Shown in pieces: positions 21,261-31,061 of a stretch of DNA of 64,000 nucleotides (position 1 is the stretch's first letter; each line of letters begins with the position of its first letter). Below the pieces are notes generated by a model, which had not been told where the DNA came from, ran no database searches, and saw only the letters and a list, made by a program, of their open reading frames with translations. The stretch lies in assembly GCF_016808095.1 (NCBI RefSeq), contig NC_068976.1, positions 32,730,371 through 32,794,370 on the forward strand. Direction: 5' to 3'. This DNA comes from Vigna angularis. Lineage: Eukaryota > Streptophyta > Magnoliopsida > Fabales > Fabaceae. A program made the position numbers and the translations under genes.

Positions 21261-23529
21261 CATCTATTTGCTTTATTTGCAGCCCTAAGAAGAAGGTAAG
21301 CTCACCCATCATAGACATCTCAAATTCACCTTGCATTATTTGTGCAAATCCCTCACATAATGAATTATTTGTAGACCCAAAAATAATATCATCTACGTAT
21401 ACTTGAACAATCAAGATATGGTTGCCTACTTTCTTAATAAATAGGGTGGAATCAACCTTTCCTCTAGAGAAATCATTTTTAATCAAGAAGGTGCTAAGTC
21501 TTTCATACCAAGACCTAGGTGCCTGTTTAAGACCATACAAGGCCTTTTTTAACTTATAAACATGATTAGGACATTTAAAGTCATCAAAACCAGGAGGATG
21601 ACTAACATATACCTCTTCTTTAATAACACCATTCAAAAATGCGCTTTTCACATCCATTTGGTACAATTTAAACTTCATCAAAGAGGCATAAGCAAGTAAT
21701 AATCTAATTGCTTCTAACCTGGCTACTGGAGCGTAAGTTTCATCATAGTCGATACCTTCCTCTTGACAGTAGCCCTTTGCAACTAGCCTGGCTTTGTTCT
21801 TTGTGATGTTTCCATCTTCATCAAGCTTGTTTCTAAACACCCACTTTGTTCCAATGATTTGATAATCATCTTGTCTAGGAATGAGTTCCCAAACATCATT
21901 CCTTTCAAATTGATTAAGTTCTTCTTGCATAGCAACACACCATTTATCATCTTGAAGAGCTTCCTTTATGTTCTTAGGTTCTACCTGAGACACAAAAGCT
22001 ATGGTTAAGCAGAAATTATTAAGATTGTGTCTAGTAGTTACCCCTTTTAATATATCTCCGATGATGTTGTCCAGAGAAAGTCCTCTTGGTTGTTGATAGC
22101 TTTTAGGATCAACTACTTGATGTTCATTTTGAGTTTCTGGTGGATAGTTTTCATTTAGATACATCTCTTCAAGAGCTTCCCTCAAATAATCCTCATCACC
22201 TGCAATTGGTTTATTTGACTCAAGAGGGTTCACCTCAAGGTCCACAATTTCATCAAAGACAACATGCATTGATTCTTCAATTTTCAAGGTTCTTCTATTA
22301 AACACCCTATATGCTTTGCTAGTTAAAGAATATCCTAAAAAGATTGTCTCATCAGATTTAGCATCAAATTTGCCTAGATTATCTTTACCATTATTCAAAA
22401 CAAAACATTTACATCCAAAGATTTTCAAATGAGATACATTTGGTTTTCTACCGTTAAATAGTTCATAGGGAGTTAGCTTAAGAATAGGCCTAATTAGCAT
22501 TCTGTTCAACACGTAACAAGCAGTACTAACTGCATCAGCCCAAAAATATTTTGGCACATTAGATTCATTTAAAAGAGTCCTAGCTAGTTCTTCTAATGAC
22601 CTATTTTTCCTTTCAACAACACCATTTTGTTGGGGAGTTCTTGGAGCAGAAAAATTATGAGCAATTCCATGTTCTTCACAAAACTTTTCAAAAGATTCAT
22701 TTTCAAACTCACCACCGTGATCACTTCTCAAGGTTTTGATTTTCAATTCCTTTTCATTTTGAACACGTTTTGCAAACGACTTGAATTCTTTAAAAGCTTC
22801 ACTTTTAAGGGTTAAGAAGAATGTCCAAGTAAATCTAGTGTAATCATCAACAATCACAAGAGCATAGTAGTTTCCACCAAAACTTTTAATTCTAGATGGA
22901 CCAAACAAGTCCATATGCAGAAGTTCTAAAGGTTTTGATGTTGAAATCATGGTTTTAGATGAGAATGAGGATTTGGTTTGCTTTCCCTTTTGACATGCAG
23001 AGCAGAGTTTGTTTTTCTCAAATTTTAAATTTGGCAAACCAATCACAAGATTTTTTGAAATCAATTTATTCAAATGTTGCATATGTATATGTGCAGCTCT
23101 TTTATGCCATAGCCAAGGGTTTTCCTCTTTAGCAATTAAACATGTTATATTATGACTAGATGCATTTTCAATATCAATCAAGTAAATGTTATTATGCCTA
23201 ACACCTTGCAAAGCAATTTCAGTAGAATCTTTAAAATATACAGTGCATCTATCTCGTTCAAAGGTTACCTTGAGACCCTTGTCACATAATTGACTTATGC
23301 TTAGGAGATTGTGCTTGAGACCTTCAACACATAATACGTCCTTTATAGTCAATGTGTTTCCTCCTGCAATGTCTCCAGTTCCAATGATTCTACCTTTGTT
23401 GTTATCTCCATAAGTCACAAATCCTTGCTTCTTCTTCTCAAAAGAAGTAAACCTTTTCTTGTCACCGGTCATGTGTCTTGAACAACCACTGTCAAGATAC
23501 CACAGTGACTTCTTTGACTTAGTAAGTTC
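21258..23529 (-). CDS. element B pol: protease end, integrase, reverse transcriptase
   Basis: This is copia polyprotein with protease before integrase before reverse transcriptase. The protease active site LDSGCSRHM is encoded at about 23494-23470. Counting from the Met at 23472, the integrase zinc region spans residues 123-160 (HKRAAH to CSAC), and the catalytic core has Asp188, Asp251 and Glu287, the D,D-35-E arrangement. Reverse transcriptase follows with [19 protein letters not shown] and the catalytic YVDDIIFG. The frame is in phase with gag, but five stop codons separate them (23530-23610). It runs out of phase at the five-base homopolymer 21257-21261; beyond that the old frame reads nonsense until 21154. 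Confidence 0.9.
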
Positions 23530-23616
23530 CTACAAAACAAATTGGAGCAATACTTTAGGTCCCCAATCTAATTATGGGTCCTTGGGGTTAGTTTATGCAA
23601 ACATTCATCATTTTAC
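23530..23616 (-). other. possible in-frame intron between gag and pol
   Basis: Between the last gag codons and the protease the minus strand has an 87-nt segment starting GTAAAATG and ending TTTTGTAG. It contains all five in-frame stops, and its removal would join gag to pol in phase (87 is a multiple of three). This could be a small intron letting spliced RNA make Gag-Pol, or simply a readthrough or decayed junction. Splicing is inferred from sequence only. Confidence 0.4.
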
Positions 23617-25245
23617 AATTTTAACCCATGCATATTTACCATTTGGAATACCAAAATGTTTGATGTTGCATTTGTTTGAGGTGTGACCAATTTTCATGCA
23701 GTAAAAACAACAAGTCTCACACACTTTATTTTTCATAAAAGTTCCTTTTTCTACCCAAACTCTACGAGTTCTTATAACTTTATAATTTTTGTTTAGATGC
23801 GTGTTTCTACTTCTAGAAATGCTTCTCTCAAAGTTTGTCTTGGCATGTGACTTAGACTTATTTGCCTTTGCAAGTAAATTCTCAAGAATGTCAATATCAA
23901 ACATATGACTTTTACATGATAGACATTCAACAGGTTGTACAACAATATCATATTCAGATAATTTAGTTTCCAAGTTACTAACTTTGTTTCTCAAAACAAC
24001 TTCGTTATCTAGTACTTTGTCATACCTCAAATTCAATTCATTATGCTCTTTCTTTAGCTTTTTATGAGCAACATCAAGTTTTTCAGATTCATTTAACAAA
24101 TCAAGAAATGCCTTTTGTAAGTCAAATTCATCACTTGACTCTAAGCTAGAATCACTTACTTGGCTTCCTGCATCTTCTAAGTCTGCCATTAAGCACAAAT
24201 TTGCTTCTTCATCTGAATCACTTGAACTTGAAGAACTAGAAGCATTCTCTTCCCAAGCTATGTAAGCTTTCTTCTTCTTTGGAAAATTTCTTTCTTTCTT
24301 TTCTTCACTTTTCCTATTCTTAGGACAGTCAGTCTTCACATGACCTCTTTCTCCACATCCATAACATTTAATGGTTGATGGAGATCCTCGATTTTCTTTC
24401 CTTTCTCCATGGTATTTGTTTTTTCCCTTTGCTTTCATAAATTTAGCAAACTTCTTAATCATAAGACTCATGTTTTCCTCATCGTTATCGGAATCATCAT
24501 CCTCAATTCTCTTAGAACTTTTTCCTTTTGAGATTTCAGATTTGAAAGCAAGCGTCTTTCTTTTGCCTTGATCCTCTTCTGTAGTTAATCTTTTCAGCTC
24601 AAGTTCATGCTCACGAAGCTTTCCAAAGAGAATCGCCATTGACATCTGAGTGAGGTTTTGAGACTCCGAAATGGCAGTCACCTTTGGTTGCCAAGACCTG
24701 TCTAAAGATTTCAAAATTTTCACATTCAATTCGTCAGTGTCAAAAGTCTTACCCAAACTTGTCAAGTGGTTCACAATGTGAGTGAAACGCTTCTGAACAT
24801 CAGATATTGTTTCTCCAGATTGCATTCTGAACATCTCATATTCCTGAATGAGTGTATTCTTCCTTGCACGTTTCACGTCGTCTGTACCCTCATGTGTGAC
24901 TCTGAGAACCTCCCACATTTCCTGTGCTGTCTTACACACTGAAATTCTATAAAATTCATCAAGTACTACAGCAGATGAAATAATATTACGAGCCTTAATG
25001 TCAAATTGGGCTCTTCTATTTTCCTCAGGAGTCCAGTTAAAGTATGGTTTTTCTTCTTCTACACCATCAACAGTTCTTTTAGGAATATAGGGACCATTTA
25101 GCACAGCTTCCCAGATGCCTCTGTCAACAGACCCCATAAAAATTTCCATTCTGACTTTCCAGAATGCATAGTTATCACCAGTAAAAAGGGGTGGTCTGTT
25201 GATGGATGCACCCTCAGCATATACTTGATTTTGATGACCGGCCAT
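23608..25245 (-). CDS. element B gag polyprotein (545 aa)
   Basis: This encodes the capsid and nucleocapsid protein. The start is the Met of MAGHQNQVYAEG (25245); the open frame continues upstream to 25362 through the primer site and LTR, so the longer start is not real. Visible parts are an N-terminal copia gag domain (FTGDNYAFWKVRM, GIWEAVLNGP), a UBN2-type capsid region (AQEMWEVLRVTHEG, EYEMFRMQSGE), a Lys-rich linker, a CCHC knuckle CYGCGERGHVKTDC, an acidic Ser run, a long coiled-coil-like stretch, and a Cys/His-containing C-terminal region ending YAWVKIVK. The large gag with a coiled coil after the knuckle fits Sireviruses. It ends at TGA (23608-23610). Confidence 0.92.
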   Translation of the reverse strand: MAGHQNQVYAEGASINRPPLFTGDNYAFWKVRMEIFMGSVDRGIWEAVLNGPYIPKRTVDGVEEEKPYFNWTPEENRRAQFDIKARNIISSAVVLDEFYRISVCKTAQEMWEVLRVTHEGTDDVKRARKNTLIQEYEMFRMQSGETISDVQKRFTHIVNHLTSLGKTFDTDELNVKILKSLDRSWQPKVTAISESQNLTQMSMAILFGKLREHELELKRLTTEEDQGKRKTLAFKSEISKGKSSKRIEDDDSDNDEENMSLMIKKFAKFMKAKGKNKYHGERKENRGSPSTIKCYGCGERGHVKTDCPKNRKSEEKKERNFPKKKKAYIAWEENASSSSSSSDSDEEANLCLMADLEDAGSQVSDSSLESSDEFDLQKAFLDLLNESEKLDVAHKKLKKEHNELNLRYDKVLDNEVVLRNKVSNLETKLSEYDIVVQPVECLSCKSHMFDIDILENLLAKANKSKSHAKTNFERSISRSRNTHLNKNYKVIRTRRVWVEKGTFMKNKVCETCCFYCMKIGHTSNKCNIKHFGIPNGKYAWVKIVK

Positions 25246-25277
25246 TTTCGCAAAAGTTTGAAAGAATATCAAAGCAA

Positions 25278-25289
25278 GCTCTGATACCA
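25278..25289 (-). other. primer-binding site of element B
   Basis: The minus strand reads TGGTATCAGAGC, the standard complement of the 3' end of initiator methionine tRNA, two bases downstream of the 5' LTR. It starts minus-strand DNA synthesis. Confidence 0.95.
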
Positions 25290-25291
25290 AT

Positions 25292-26327
25292 TGTCGGAAC
25301 AATCGGTACCGGTATAGAGTTGCACAGCGGAATAAAATATTTAGAAAGCGTGTTACGGTCACAAATTAAGTTATGATGGTCCGTTTTAGAAAATCAATTT
25401 TCTTAGAAAAAATTTAACAAACACTTGATGTGCGTAAAACAGTAATGAGTGTAAGGAATAGAAAAATTGACACACTGAATTTTTATCCTGGTTCGATTCA
25501 AAAGAATCTACGTCCAGTTGTTAATCACTATAAAAAGTGATTAACGATTTCACTAAAATCAGTTTCAACAAAGTACAATTAAGAGTGAATAAAAAGCATA
25601 AATATAAAACCTTCCTTCGACCAACGAAATGGAAGCAAGCAATCTACACTTTCCTTCTACTCCAGAACAGTGCAGAACAGTTCTTCCTTCGACCAACGAA
25701 CCGGAAGAACAGTACCGTTGCCAACTCGAAGAGAATAACTCCGACCTTTGACTCACAAAGCGAGAGCTTCTCCTTTTCACGAGACTTGACAGTGCAATGA
25801 ACTAGCTTATGGAACTTTCTCAGATAACACTGTATTCTCACAAGCTCAGTAAAAATTCTAGGAGTTTTGGAACTCACCTATATAGCCCACTGATCTAATT
25901 TCGCAAAGATGAATTATAACTGCCGCAGATAATCGATTATTGTTAGTGCTAATCGATTATTCAAGTCCGTTACAGGGTTTTCAAAAAAGTGATAATCGAT
26001 TATCCTGAGGAATAATCGATTATTTCAGTGACTTTGGCAGTTCTCATCAGAACTGTGATAATCGATTATTTGGAGTAGTAATCGATTATTCCAGTTCAAC
26101 GAGGTTTTTTAGAATGGCTCAGGATAATCGATTATTGCTTCTAATAATCGATTAAATGCGTAGCAGTTCTAAGAATACGAATTTTTCTAAGTATTACATG
26201 TTTAAAGCTTTTCCTAATACATTTATGATCTACAAATTGCTTTTAAAACAACTATAACAATCTACATCTTTCAGCATCATCAAAACTATTTATCTTCAAA
26301 TTTACCAATGCTTCTTCATTGGTAACA
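25292..26327 (-). repeat. 5' LTR of element B
   Basis: This is the same 1036-bp LTR as 17349-18384, offset by 7943 bp throughout, with about eight substitutions. It carries the same four palindrome pairs (from 25929 to 26155), the TATA box (25878-25885) and the hairpin modules. It should drive transcription of the whole element. Confidence 0.95.
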
Positions 26328-26332
26328 AAATA

Positions 26333-27262
26333 TCTAGTGCAACATTTTTTGTGGGCCAATACTAATTAATTCAAATATAAATTAATTGGTGTGACAAAAA
26401 AAGGAAATAGCATATCAAGCATATAATATATATACCTAAAAATACATATTTAAAAATAAATCGGAATTATTTTGAAAAGAAAACATAATAGAGTTCTTTT
26501 ATGTATATACTGTGATGATCTATAAATAAAATTTAACTTCATTAGAAATCATAAAAGTGATTAAATAAAAAATATTTTGAGATAATTGCAAGTAATTATT
26601 AAATTTGGGTTTAGAAATATCAATAGAAAGTATAATTTTGATTAGATATGATCTATATTAGATACAAAAATAAAAGAGAAGTAGTCTTAATTAATAAATT
26701 GAACTATTCTTAAAATTTAGAAAATGACGAGTTTCAGAATAGTTTTACAATATTGGTTTATTATTAACAGGTAAATTTTAAAAGTTATAAAATTTGGACA
26801 ATTTTAAAAGTGGTTTCAGATTGCTATTATGTTTTTCATTAAAAAAGCGTTTCTACGTGCACAATAAATACGATCATTTTTAAAAAGAAAAATGAATAAT
26901 ATAGAAATTAAAAGATTAAACTTTATTTTCGAGAAAAATATTTAAAATGTATTGTATCTTAGTTTGAAAAGAAAATTAAGCATCTCTATTTTTAATTTAA
27001 ATATATTGTTATGCAAATACTTCACCATCTAACGACTAATAATAAAATAATAAATCATATTAAATATCTTTTAAATTTCAATATGCAATGTAACTTTTAA
27101 AATTCAATTTCCTTCTCCGAACTCCTTTTATTTTATTTTTGTGTTTAATTTCTTAAAAGATAATTTTTTATCAAATATCTAAATATTTTACTTTATTCTC
27201 CATTTAACTAAACAATTAAATAATATTGAAAAGATTTAATGTTTATATTGATCGTAGTTTTA
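26333..27262. other. AT-rich intergenic spacer
   Basis: Very AT-rich sequence with no open frame of note and no recognisable repeat structure. I see nothing to annotate. Confidence 0.6.
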
Positions 27263-27270
27263 TATTATTA

Positions 27271-27570
27271 AGGATTAAATATGTTTTTAGTCCCTAAACT
27301 ATTGGTCGTTTCTGGTTTTCGTCCCTCTTTCAAAGTAAGGTACAATTTGATCCTCATTTTTTTTTTTCGAAACGTTCGTTTTAGTCCTCGAAAACTAAAC
27401 ACTGTTTAAAAATTTGGTCCTCATTTAGCAACAAATGAGGACTAAAACCAAAATTCCGAGAACTAAAACGAACGTTTCGAAAATAATGAGGACCAAATTG
27501 TACCTTACTTTGAAAGAGGGACGAAAACAGAAACTGCCAATAGTTTAGGGACTAAAAACATATTTAACCC
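27271..27570. mobile_element. foldback MITE, 300 bp
   Basis: The two halves are near-perfect inverted repeats of about 120 bp: the left arm starts 'attaaatatgtttttagtcc' and the right arm is its reverse complement. It is flanked by the 8-bp duplication TATTATTA (27263-27270 and 27571-27578). An 8-bp TSD fits hAT-type movement; Mutator-like elements give about 9 bp. There is no coding capacity. Confidence 0.85.
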
Positions 27571-27646
27571 TATTATTAATAAGCATTTATGGGTAAGTGG
27601 TTTGTTTGTAGTTAGCAATTGAAATAAATTGGCACAATTTTTTTAT

Positions 27647-27824
27647 GGGTTAAATATGTTTTTAGTTCGTGAACAATCAAACGAATTTTTTTTAGTCCAT
27701 CTTTCAAAGTAAGGTTCCTTACGGGAGATAAAAAATTAATTTTTTTTAAATAGGAGGACTAAAATGTAGAGAGACTAAAAACAAATTCGTTAGATAATTT
27801 AGGGATTGAAAACATATTTAACTC
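27647..27824. mobile_element. related MITE, 178 bp, decayed
   Basis: It has the same termini as the MITE at 27271 (GGGTTAAATATG on the left and its complement, with one change, on the right) and a shared internal 'ctttcaaagtaaggt'. The flanks are T-rich and allow an approximate 8-bp TTTTTTAT duplication. Confidence 0.65.
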
Positions 27825-27940
27825 TTTTTTTATTTTTTAAATAAAGGTTTAGTTGATAAATTTTTGTAAAACAAATATAATTTGATTCAGAATACTTGGA
27901 TTTATATTTAGATGGAATCCTTAAACTCCACTGTAAAAAT

Positions 27941-27943
<3 letters not shown>

Positions 27944-27982
<39 letters not shown>
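27944..27982. repeat. (TA)n microsatellite
   Basis: About 19 uninterrupted TA dinucleotides. Confidence 0.95.
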
Positions 27983-27983
<1 letters not shown>

Positions 27984-28479
27984 TATTACACCATTTGGCA
28001 ACTTCGTAATAAAAAATAATCTATTTATTTATTTATTCAATACAATAAATATTTGATTAATTATTTTTTTATTTTAAATAACTAAATATCTTTTTTTTTT
28101 CTGAAAAATCTTTGATGTCATATTTAAAATTGAACAATTGTACTCTTTAATGATAACACAAACTAATTATAGTTATATAAGTCAACTCTTATATTTTTTA
28201 TATTTTGTAATTTTTTAGTTTTTTTTTATGTTTTTCTTTCTTGCATAATCAAAGTTCCTTAACATTGTTTTTCCAAATTTTTCTTCTTTTTGATAATTTC
28301 ATTGTTTTCACTTTTAACACTATATATTTTTAGCACACATTTCTCTCACATTTCTCTCTTAAGCTAACTAATAAAAAGTTCTTAATATGAAAATAACAAA
28401 TGTTTATTCCTATAAAAGGATTACAACTCTTTTGTTTATTTGATAGTCAAGACACGCCATGAAAATGCATCTCTTTTAA
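27983..28479. other. AT-rich spacer
   Basis: This stretch has long T runs and no gene. I see nothing to annotate. Confidence 0.5.
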
Positions 28480-28916
28480 ATATGTTGTTTGCAACATTGT
28501 CAACCTTATTTATATTCAATATGAGTAATAAGATTAACTCGTGGTTGTATGACTCCTTACTTTTAGAGATATGTCTCTCCATGATTGATCTTACTATCGC
28601 TTTTAATATTTAGAAAAAGTTGCATGTTTATCATGCATCTAAAGTGCAAAGGTCAAATCTTTGAAGATTCTACCTCACACACTTAAGGAGGATGGAAATG
28701 TTGTCACCTATCTTCTTGACATTAAGAATATTGTAAACACTTTGGTTGTCATTGGATATCCCCTCTCCAATGAAAATCATGTTGAAGTTATTCTTGATGA
28801 TCTCTCAGAAGAATATGATAGTTTTGTTACATCCATCCTCACACATATACTCATAGACTATTTAAGATATAAAAGCTTTGCTCTTTACACAAGAAGAGCA
28901 CATGGAAAAATATAAA
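28480..28916 (+). pseudogene. copia gag fragment
   Basis: The frame at 28661-28915 reads VTYLLDIKNIVNTL, then HVEVILDDLSEEYDSFVTSI, the conserved middle of the UBN2-type copia gag. The N-terminal part, knuckle and pol are missing, and no LTRs are recognisable, so this is an old fragment. It ends in a Lys-rich stop-containing stretch near 28916. Confidence 0.65.
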
Positions 28917-29139
28917 CAAGTTGAATTTCTTGTCATCAATAATATTATCACTTATGGATTTGCCAACAATTATAGAACCGCAAAAATGATTCTCACCAGA
29001 AAAAAATAACAAAACCACCAACTGCAACACCTTTTTCACTAAGAACTCAAGATTTCTTAATACCAAAAACACAATAAGAACTTCTTAGTAGCAACCAAAA
29101 TTGTAATGTCTAAATTGAAATAAATATGGTCATACAATT

Positions 29140-29600
29140 ACACAGTTACAGTTGTCAAAATGGGTCACCTAGCCAGAGTCACCATGGGTTGATCACTCGG
29201 TGAGCCAATTTAACCTGGTCACTTATTAGTGAACTCAAGAAATTTAATTTTGGCCTAACCCGCCACAAGTTGATAAGTTAAATGGGTTGGCTCACTTAAC
29301 TTAAAAAAATTACAAGTTTTTTTTTTTACTTAAAACATCATTATCATAGTCTAGACCTTAATTTCCCAGATTGACAAATTATGCAACATTGTTGAGATCC
29401 CTATTTTTGTACCACAAACAACATATTCTTCACCACATGCATTGCATTTTGCCTTTTCTTTACAATCTTTTATACCATTTTTTCTAAAATGATCTCAAAC
29501 TTTAGAAGTAGTTACCCAAGGTCTCTTACTTCCTCTATCAACATCCTTACCCTCATTCTTAGTCTCTTATATGGTTGGTGGCAAAGAATCATTCAAATTA
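29140..29600 (-). pseudogene. hAT transposase remnant (BED zinc finger)
   Basis: The minus strand at about 29575-29370 reads RGSKRPWVTTSKV, a stop where Trp is expected, DHFRKNG, then CNACGEEY, and a His-containing LHNL motif. This is the BED zinc finger found at the N-terminus of plant hAT transposases. The flanking sequence near 29147 ('gttgtcaaaatgggtcacc') resembles hAT ends of legumes from memory. Only the finger survives; the catalytic domain was not found. Confidence 0.55.
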
Positions 29601-31058
29601 TAATTAATACATTGATCATCTACGATTTCAGAATTCATTTTGTTTTGTAATAAAACATAAACTATATCAACAACCAAAAATCTCAAGTAGCAGTAAAAGT
29701 CTCCAAGAAAGAGAAAGGATAGAGTGAAACAAAGATGCAAAAAATTATGGAATTGGATGGATGAGATATGCAAAAATTGCACCCAAAGCAACCAAAAAGA
29801 GATAGAAGGTTGCTTTAAGAGTCCATTTTCTGATTTATATTTTTTAATGCAGAGAGAGGGTGTGAAAAGGTATAAGGCTGAAAATTTAGAAATTTGTATA
29901 TATATAAAAATAAAAATATGTCAAAAATGCATTTGATGACAAAGGTTTAATGACATGTCTTTATATCAGCTTATCAAATATATTTTATGAAATAAGATCA
30001 AGGTTATTGCATATATATGAATGATTTCCATACTTTAATGTTGCTATGTGTTAGTGAAATGTTGCTTAGGTATTTACCTCTATAACTACTTATACAAAAT
30101 ACCTTATACTTCATCATCCAGGATTTTAAAAGAATTCCACGTACAAGAATTCCATGGTAACTTCATTAAAATGGGATATAGAATATAGTCGGAGCAAAGA
30201 TTATATCCATTAGGTTTTAAGAGTTTAGTTTAAAATGAGAAAGGAGAGTTGTAATTGAACTGAATTACTTGAACTGAATTACCTGAACTGAAGGGAATTA
30301 AAATATGTAAATAACTGAATGTAAGTTTTGGTCTCAATGTGATTTAAAAGAACATATTATGCTTTCGAGACTAGAAATGAGAAAGATGTTTTAAATGTTC
30401 AAGAAATTCATAACCCTATTAGCCACAATCAAACCTACCATTGAATCTCCAGGTAACATCAGCAAAATTATGATTGTCCACCTATCTCACGCTACCCTGC
30501 TGCCGAATCTAAACCCAAACACAATAAGGTTTCGCATTAGTTTTGCAGCATATAAAAACAACCAAAAAATGAAAGTTTAGAAGTACTTGGATGCATAGGT
30601 GTGAAATTGGGAGGGACAGAGATTTTATTAAGGAAAGGTGAAGACCAACTTTGAGTTAGTGAAGATGTACGATGTGTAGGGAAGTGGGTCACAACAAAAT
30701 ATGTTGCCCCAAACAAACCCAAGAACTTGTTGTACAGTCAAAAGAAGGACATGAACCTACACCATTATCTGAAACACTTATGCCATAAGTACATCGAGGT
30801 GAAGGTCAACCACAAAAAGGGATGAATTTCAAGAAAATGGTGCAGTCAGAGGAAGCACACCAACCTACCCTATGATATTTTTTGTTAATATTTTTGTAAT
30901 GCTTGTCTAAACAATTGTTATAGTTATCTGAAGAACATGAGCACTTTCATAATGTTATTCTATAATATTTCAATATTGTACAAAACTTATGTGGTAGATG
31001 AAACCTTTTATTATCAATGCTATAATTTTATTTTGTAATACAATTTTCATTTACGTTT
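29601..31058. other. AT-rich intergenic spacer
   Basis: No gene is recognised. It includes a short tandem GAACTGAATTAC repeat at 30258-30292 and a 35-bp block (30299-30333) shared exactly with 41189-41223. The open frames 29567-29791, 30395-30580 and 30537-30722 have no motif. Confidence 0.5.
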
Positions 31059-31061
31059 TCA

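Larger units (their letters stand above)
17349..26327 (-). mobile_element. Sirevirus-like Ty1/copia element B, near full length
   Basis: The element is 8979 bp with two 1036-bp LTRs (17349-18384 and 25292-26327), and is flanked by perfect 5-bp duplications AAATA (17344-17348 and 26328-26332). It reads on the minus strand: 5' LTR, Met-tRNA primer site, gag, pol in copia order (protease, integrase, reverse transcriptase, RNase H), a promoter-like array, an accessory ORF, several polypurine tracts and the 3' LTR. I counted about eight substitutions and no indel between the LTRs, so insertion was recent, well under a million years by usual plant rates (inference). Only pol is visibly damaged, by one frameshift. 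Gag style, multiple polypurine tracts and an extra ORF after RNase H point to the Sirevirus lineage. Confidence 0.92.
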
